Source of the DNA: Profundibacter sp033851955
Lineage (GTDB): Bacteria; Pseudomonadota; Alphaproteobacteria; Rhodobacterales; Rhodobacteraceae
Direction of reading: 5' to 3'
Length of the DNA stretch: 64,000 nt
Assembly (NCBI GenBank): GCA_033851955.1
Contig: JAWSVK010000001.1
Span: forward strand, 234,165 to 298,164
Below are positions 60,968 to 64,000 of the stretch, piece after piece. A program made the position numbers and the translations under genes. The notes below the pieces were generated by a model. That model saw nothing but the letters and a program-made list of their open reading frames with translations, did not search any database and was not told where the DNA came from. The stretch's first letter is position 1. The number at the start of each line of letters is the position of its first letter.

Positions 60968-61392
60968 AGGTTGTTCGGGAAGAATTCACAGTTGCGGCAA
61001 AACCAGCCAAAAGGAAAGCTCCGCGTCATAAAACCACGCGCGATTGCCCGCGAGTGACTCTGCGCTTGTCGCCTGATGACCATGAGCGGTTAAAAGAGCT
61101 GGCGGGGAATATGGCGCTTAGCACTTTTTTTCGGGCCAAGGCGCTGGGATTAGATTTGCCACGGCGTAAACCTCGTTCCTCTGCTTCGGTGGTGGACAAG
61201 CAGGCCATCGCACAAATCTTGGGGCTGTTGGGGCAATCGCGCATTGCCAACAATCTCAACCAACTCGCCTATCATGCCAATGTTGGCTCTATGGTGATGG
61301 AAGAAGAGACTGTTATCCAGATTTCAGAAGCGCATGAGCATATCGTTTTCCTACGCAAGGTCCTGATCAAAGCCCTCGGTCTAAAAGCATGA
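60964..61392 (+). CDS. mobC: MobC-type plasmid mobilisation relaxosome protein
   Basis: 142 residues starting with GTG. The central part VTLRLSPDDHERLKELAGNMALSTFFRAKALGLDLP is a ribbon-helix-helix DNA-binding region of the MobC type, and GLLGQSRIANNLNQLAYHANVGS is the conserved C-terminal MobC element. Such proteins bind oriT and help the relaxase open the DNA. Its stop overlaps the start of the relaxase gene by four bases (ATGA). Confidence 0.9.
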   Translation: MKVVREEFTVAAKPAKRKAPRHKTTRDCPRVTLRLSPDDHERLKELAGNMALSTFFRAKALGLDLPRRKPRSSASVVDKQAIAQILGLLGQSRIANNLNQLAYHANVGSMVMEEETVIQISEAHEHIVFLRKVLIKALGLKA

Positions 61393-63620
61393 TCCTGAAA
61401 GGCAACCAACGGGCTTCCGGGCGCGAGCTTGCCCTGCATTTGCTCAATGTTGAGGACAATGAACATGCCGTTGTGCATGAGTTACGCGGGTTCCTATCCG
61501 ATGATCTGATTGAGGCGTTCAGGGAAACCGAGGCCATATCGCTTGGCACAAAATGCCACAATATCCATTTTCTCTGAGCCTCAACCCACCAAAGTCGGCG
61601 AAGGTCTCGGTTGCTGAATTTGAAAAGGTGATTGGCGAGATCGAACGGCGCATGGGGTTGTCCGGTCAGCCACGGGCCGTTGTTTTCCATGAAAAGAAAG
61701 GTCGTCGCCACGCCCATTGTGTGTGGTCGCGCATTGATGTTGAAAAGATGCGGGCGATCAATCTGTCGCATTACAAATTGCGGCTGCGGGATATCTCGCG
61801 AGAACTGTATCTTGAGCATGGCTGGGACATGCCTGCCGGTCTGATCGATACGCGCGATCGTGACCCGCTGACTTATTCCGGCACTGAAGCCTCGCAAGCC
61901 AAGCGGGTTAAACGTGACCCGGCCGAGCTGAAAAAACTGTTCAAATCTTGTTGGGAAATGTCAGATTCCCGCGCGGCGTTTGCCAATGCTCTATGGGAAC
62001 AAAGCTTTTGCCTTGCCCGTGGGGATCGTCGCGGTTTTGTGGCAGTTGACGCCGATGGCGAGATTTATTCCCTGTCACGCTGGCTTGGCGTTAAGGCTAA
62101 GGATTTGCGTGCGCGTTTGGGTGAATTTTCTGATTTGCCAAGTGTTGAAGAGGCCATCGAGCTTTTAAACGGCCAATATTCCAAACCAGAATATGATGAA
62201 GCCCATGCCCGCCAAATTGCAGAGCACAAATCCAAGATTGCTGATCTGGTTCTAAAGCAACGCGAGGAACGTCAGGCGCTTTCGCAGGCGCAAGAAACGC
62301 GCCGTATTGAAGAAATCAAAGCCCGCCAGCCTCAAATGCCAACAGGAATTCGTGCGGTCTGGGCGCGCCTATCAGGCCAGTATCAACGAATTTGCGATAC
62401 ATTGGCGTCTGAGGCGAAAGCCAGTGAGACCGGAGGCCTCCTTGAAACCCAAACCCTGATCGAACGTCAATTAGCGGAACGCCGTGCGCTGGATCGTGAA
62501 CTGTCATCTTTGGAAGCGCAACAGGCTCTGGAACGCGAATTCCTCGACAAGGCAAACCCGACACTCCGCGATATTTATCAGCCTGATCCATTGCAACCGT
62601 TGGTTCTGCCACGCGATGATAATCCCTTCACGCCTGCGCAGTTGAAAAAACAGCCAGAACTTATCCTCGCCCATATTTCCGATAAGAAAGCCCGGTTTAG
62701 TCAAACGGATACAACGCGTGGGCTATCAGAATTTATCCATGATCCGTTGGAATTACGGATGGCTTCGGACCGCGCCTTGGCCTCGCCTGATCTGGTTCAA
62801 ATTGCGAGTACAGACAATGACGAGTTCGCGAAACGTGATTTCCTGAACGCAGAACAAGCACTGGAAAACCATGCCTATGAGATGGCTAAATACGGTGGCT
62901 TCAAAGTCAGCAACCAGCACATAGAAAAAGCAATCAAACGGCAAAATGCTGATCTGCAAACCCGCTTTGGCGCAAACCTGAGCGACGAACAGGTTACCGC
63001 CATTCGCCATGTATTGTCACCAAACCAACTTACCTCTGTGGTTGGGTTGGCTAGGGCTGGCAAAAGCACCTTGTTGGCAACGGCGCGTGTGGCGTGGATA
63101 AAACAAGGCTATCGCGTCCACGGCGCGGCTCTCGCTGGCAAAGCCGCTGACAGCTTGCAAAGCCCATCCGGCATTCCATCACGCACGTTGGCGTCATTAG
63201 AAGCAAGCTGGAAAAGTGGATATGAACCAGTTTCGGCGGGCAGTATTCTGGTGATTGACGAAGCTGGTATGGTTGGTACACGCCAACTAGAACGAGTAAT
63301 GGGTCAACTGAAACAACGCGGATGCAAAGTGGTTTTGGTCGGCGACCCAGATCAACTCCAACCTATCCAAGCGGGTAAGCCGTTCAGGGATATTACTCAG
63401 ACCAATGGTGCGGCCCGCCTAACAGAAATAAGACGCCAGAAATCTGCGTGGCAACGCGCGGCTTCACGCGATTTGGCAAATGGTCATACTGAAATGGCAT
63501 TGCAAACCTATGCGGATCAGGGTGCGGCTCACAAAACCTCTGATCGAGATCAAGCCATCATGGAATTGGTGGATGACTATGTCGCCGATTGTGAACGAAA
63601 CGGCTCAATCACAACCCGTC
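61389..63620 (+). pseudogene. Relaxase-helicase (MobA/TraA-like), frameshifted and cut by an IS fragment
   Basis: The first frame starts at ATG 61389 (MILKGNQRASGRELALHLLN ... GTKCHNIHF) and meets a stop at 61577. The rest of the protein continues in another frame from about 61553, where YPFSLSLNPP matches the continuation expected in relaxases, so one base seems lost near 61565. The relaxase part has a histidine-rich motif FHEKKGRRHAHCVWSRID at about 45-62 of the second frame. The C-terminal helicase has Walker A GLARAGKST and Walker B ILVIDEAG (TraA-like). Homology ends near 63617, where IS DNA begins. The gene therefore is not intact. The MobC-relaxase pair still marks this as a mobilisation module. 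Confidence 0.85.
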
Positions 63621-63621
63621 T

Positions 63622-63918
63622 GACAATGGCACCGAATTTACCAGCATGGCGATCCTCAAATGGGTGCAAGAAACGGGCATTGATTGGCACGATATTGCGC
63701 CCGGCAAACCTCAGCAGAACGGCTTCATCGAAAGTTTTAATGGAAAACTCAGAGATGAATGCCTCAACGAAACACTATTCGGCACATTGCGCGATGCTCA
63801 AAAGACGCTGGAAGCATGGCAAGAAGATTACAACTGGCACAGACCACATTCAGCATTGGCAAACATGACGCCCATGGAATTTTTGCAGAGGAGGGCTATG
63901 GACAGAATGGCTGCTTAA
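63622..63918 (+). pseudogene. C-terminal fragment of an IS3-family transposase (orfB)
   Basis: In the frame SDNGTEFTSMAILKWVQETG, then HDIAPGKPQQNGFIESFNGKLRDECLNETLF and WHRPHSALANMTPMEFLQ, the sequence is the C-terminal third of an IS3-type integrase-like transposase. DNG carries one of the catalytic acidic residues, and the Glu in FIESFNGKLRDE is the last. The N-terminal two thirds are missing. The stop is at 63916-63918. Confidence 0.9.
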
Positions 63919-63978
63919 GATCACAAATCTAATCCCAAGGACTCCTCATAAGCAGGAGGGAACTTGGGGTGCAGGTCA
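63622..63978 (+). mobile_element. IS3-family insertion sequence remnant
   Basis: The remnant covers the orfB fragment and 60 bp of downstream DNA ending near 63978. The sequence there, AACTTGGGGTGCAGGTCA, looks like an IS terminal repeat read outward (TGACCTGCACCCC...). The left end lies inside the relaxase gene, where coding switches abruptly from helicase to transposase. The last 22 bases of the window may be the flanking DNA. Confidence 0.6.
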
Positions 63979-64000
63979 TACGGCATGCCGAGAGCGGTGT

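Noticed and set aside
61540..61600. Programmed frameshift in the relaxase gene
   Set aside because: No slippery heptamer or downstream structure is visible at the shift, and the gene is also interrupted by an IS; decay is the simpler explanation.
63640..63868. C-terminal 75 residues of the relaxase open frame
   Set aside because: This stretch is the transposase gene read in the wrong frame.
1..64000. CRISPR array, phage genes or defence island
   Set aside because: No regularly spaced direct repeats, cas genes, phage structural genes or restriction genes are visible; the only mobile DNA is the remnant after trpE.

Overview
The window looks like chromosomal DNA of a marine Rhodobacteraceae (Roseobacter-group) alphaproteobacterium. 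The evidence is the gene content and order: yceD-rpmF-plsX-fabH-ihfA-merR, dgt-erpA, argS-SPOR-nagZ-scpA-scpB, a B12-dependent ribonucleotide reductase, a DksA with a single zinc-site cysteine, a Hint-domain protein, DUF2927 and DUF2852 proteins, a TRAP transporter with a Tat-exported binding protein, and ppiD-trpE. Most genes are housekeeping genes and are densely packed, often with 1-4 bp overlaps.

Layout. 1-4.4 kb: a truncated CHASE-type sensor, CheD and a large PAS-containing chemoreceptor. 4.6-11 kb: BamE lipoprotein, then the yceD/rpmF/fatty-acid-initiation cluster, IHF alpha, a MerR regulator with an acidic tail, tRNA-Pro(GGG) and dCTP deaminase. 11-18 kb: minus-strand operon dgt, argS, SPOR, nagZ, scpA, scpB plus a 67-residue protein. 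18-31 kb: ErpA, OmpA-like envelope protein, Hint protein, xth, a flavin monooxygenase, dksA, a MoxR ATPase, a VWA/CoxE-like protein, a DUF2927 lipoprotein, a creatinase-like hydrolase and an M48 protease. 31-38.8 kb: PIN protein, RlmI-like methyltransferase, lipoprotein, glnE, YbaK-like deacylase, DUF2852 protein and Bpt. 38.8-43.3 kb: TRAP transporter. 43.6-46.2 kb: ilvBN behind a textbook attenuator. 46-53.6 kb: EF-hand protein, sigma factor, nrdJ, tRNA-Pro(UGG), DUF192, double cold-shock protein, pdxH. 53.7-60.5 kb: fabI, LysE exporter, gpt, aminotransferase, ppiD, trpE. 60.6-64 kb: a decayed mobilisation module (mobC, a frameshifted relaxase-helicase, an IS3-family fragment).

The most notable signals lie outside ordinary genes. 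One is a branched-chain amino acid attenuator before ilvB, with leader peptide, antiterminator and terminator all readable (43663-43760). Another is a family of at least five palindromic intergenic elements of about 60-80 bp (22491, 25309, 31017, 55733, 60557), all at gene 3' ends and with shared arms. A third is the mobile-element remnant directly behind trpE, which separates it from whatever trp genes follow. I found no CRISPR array, defence island or clearly novel multi-gene system.
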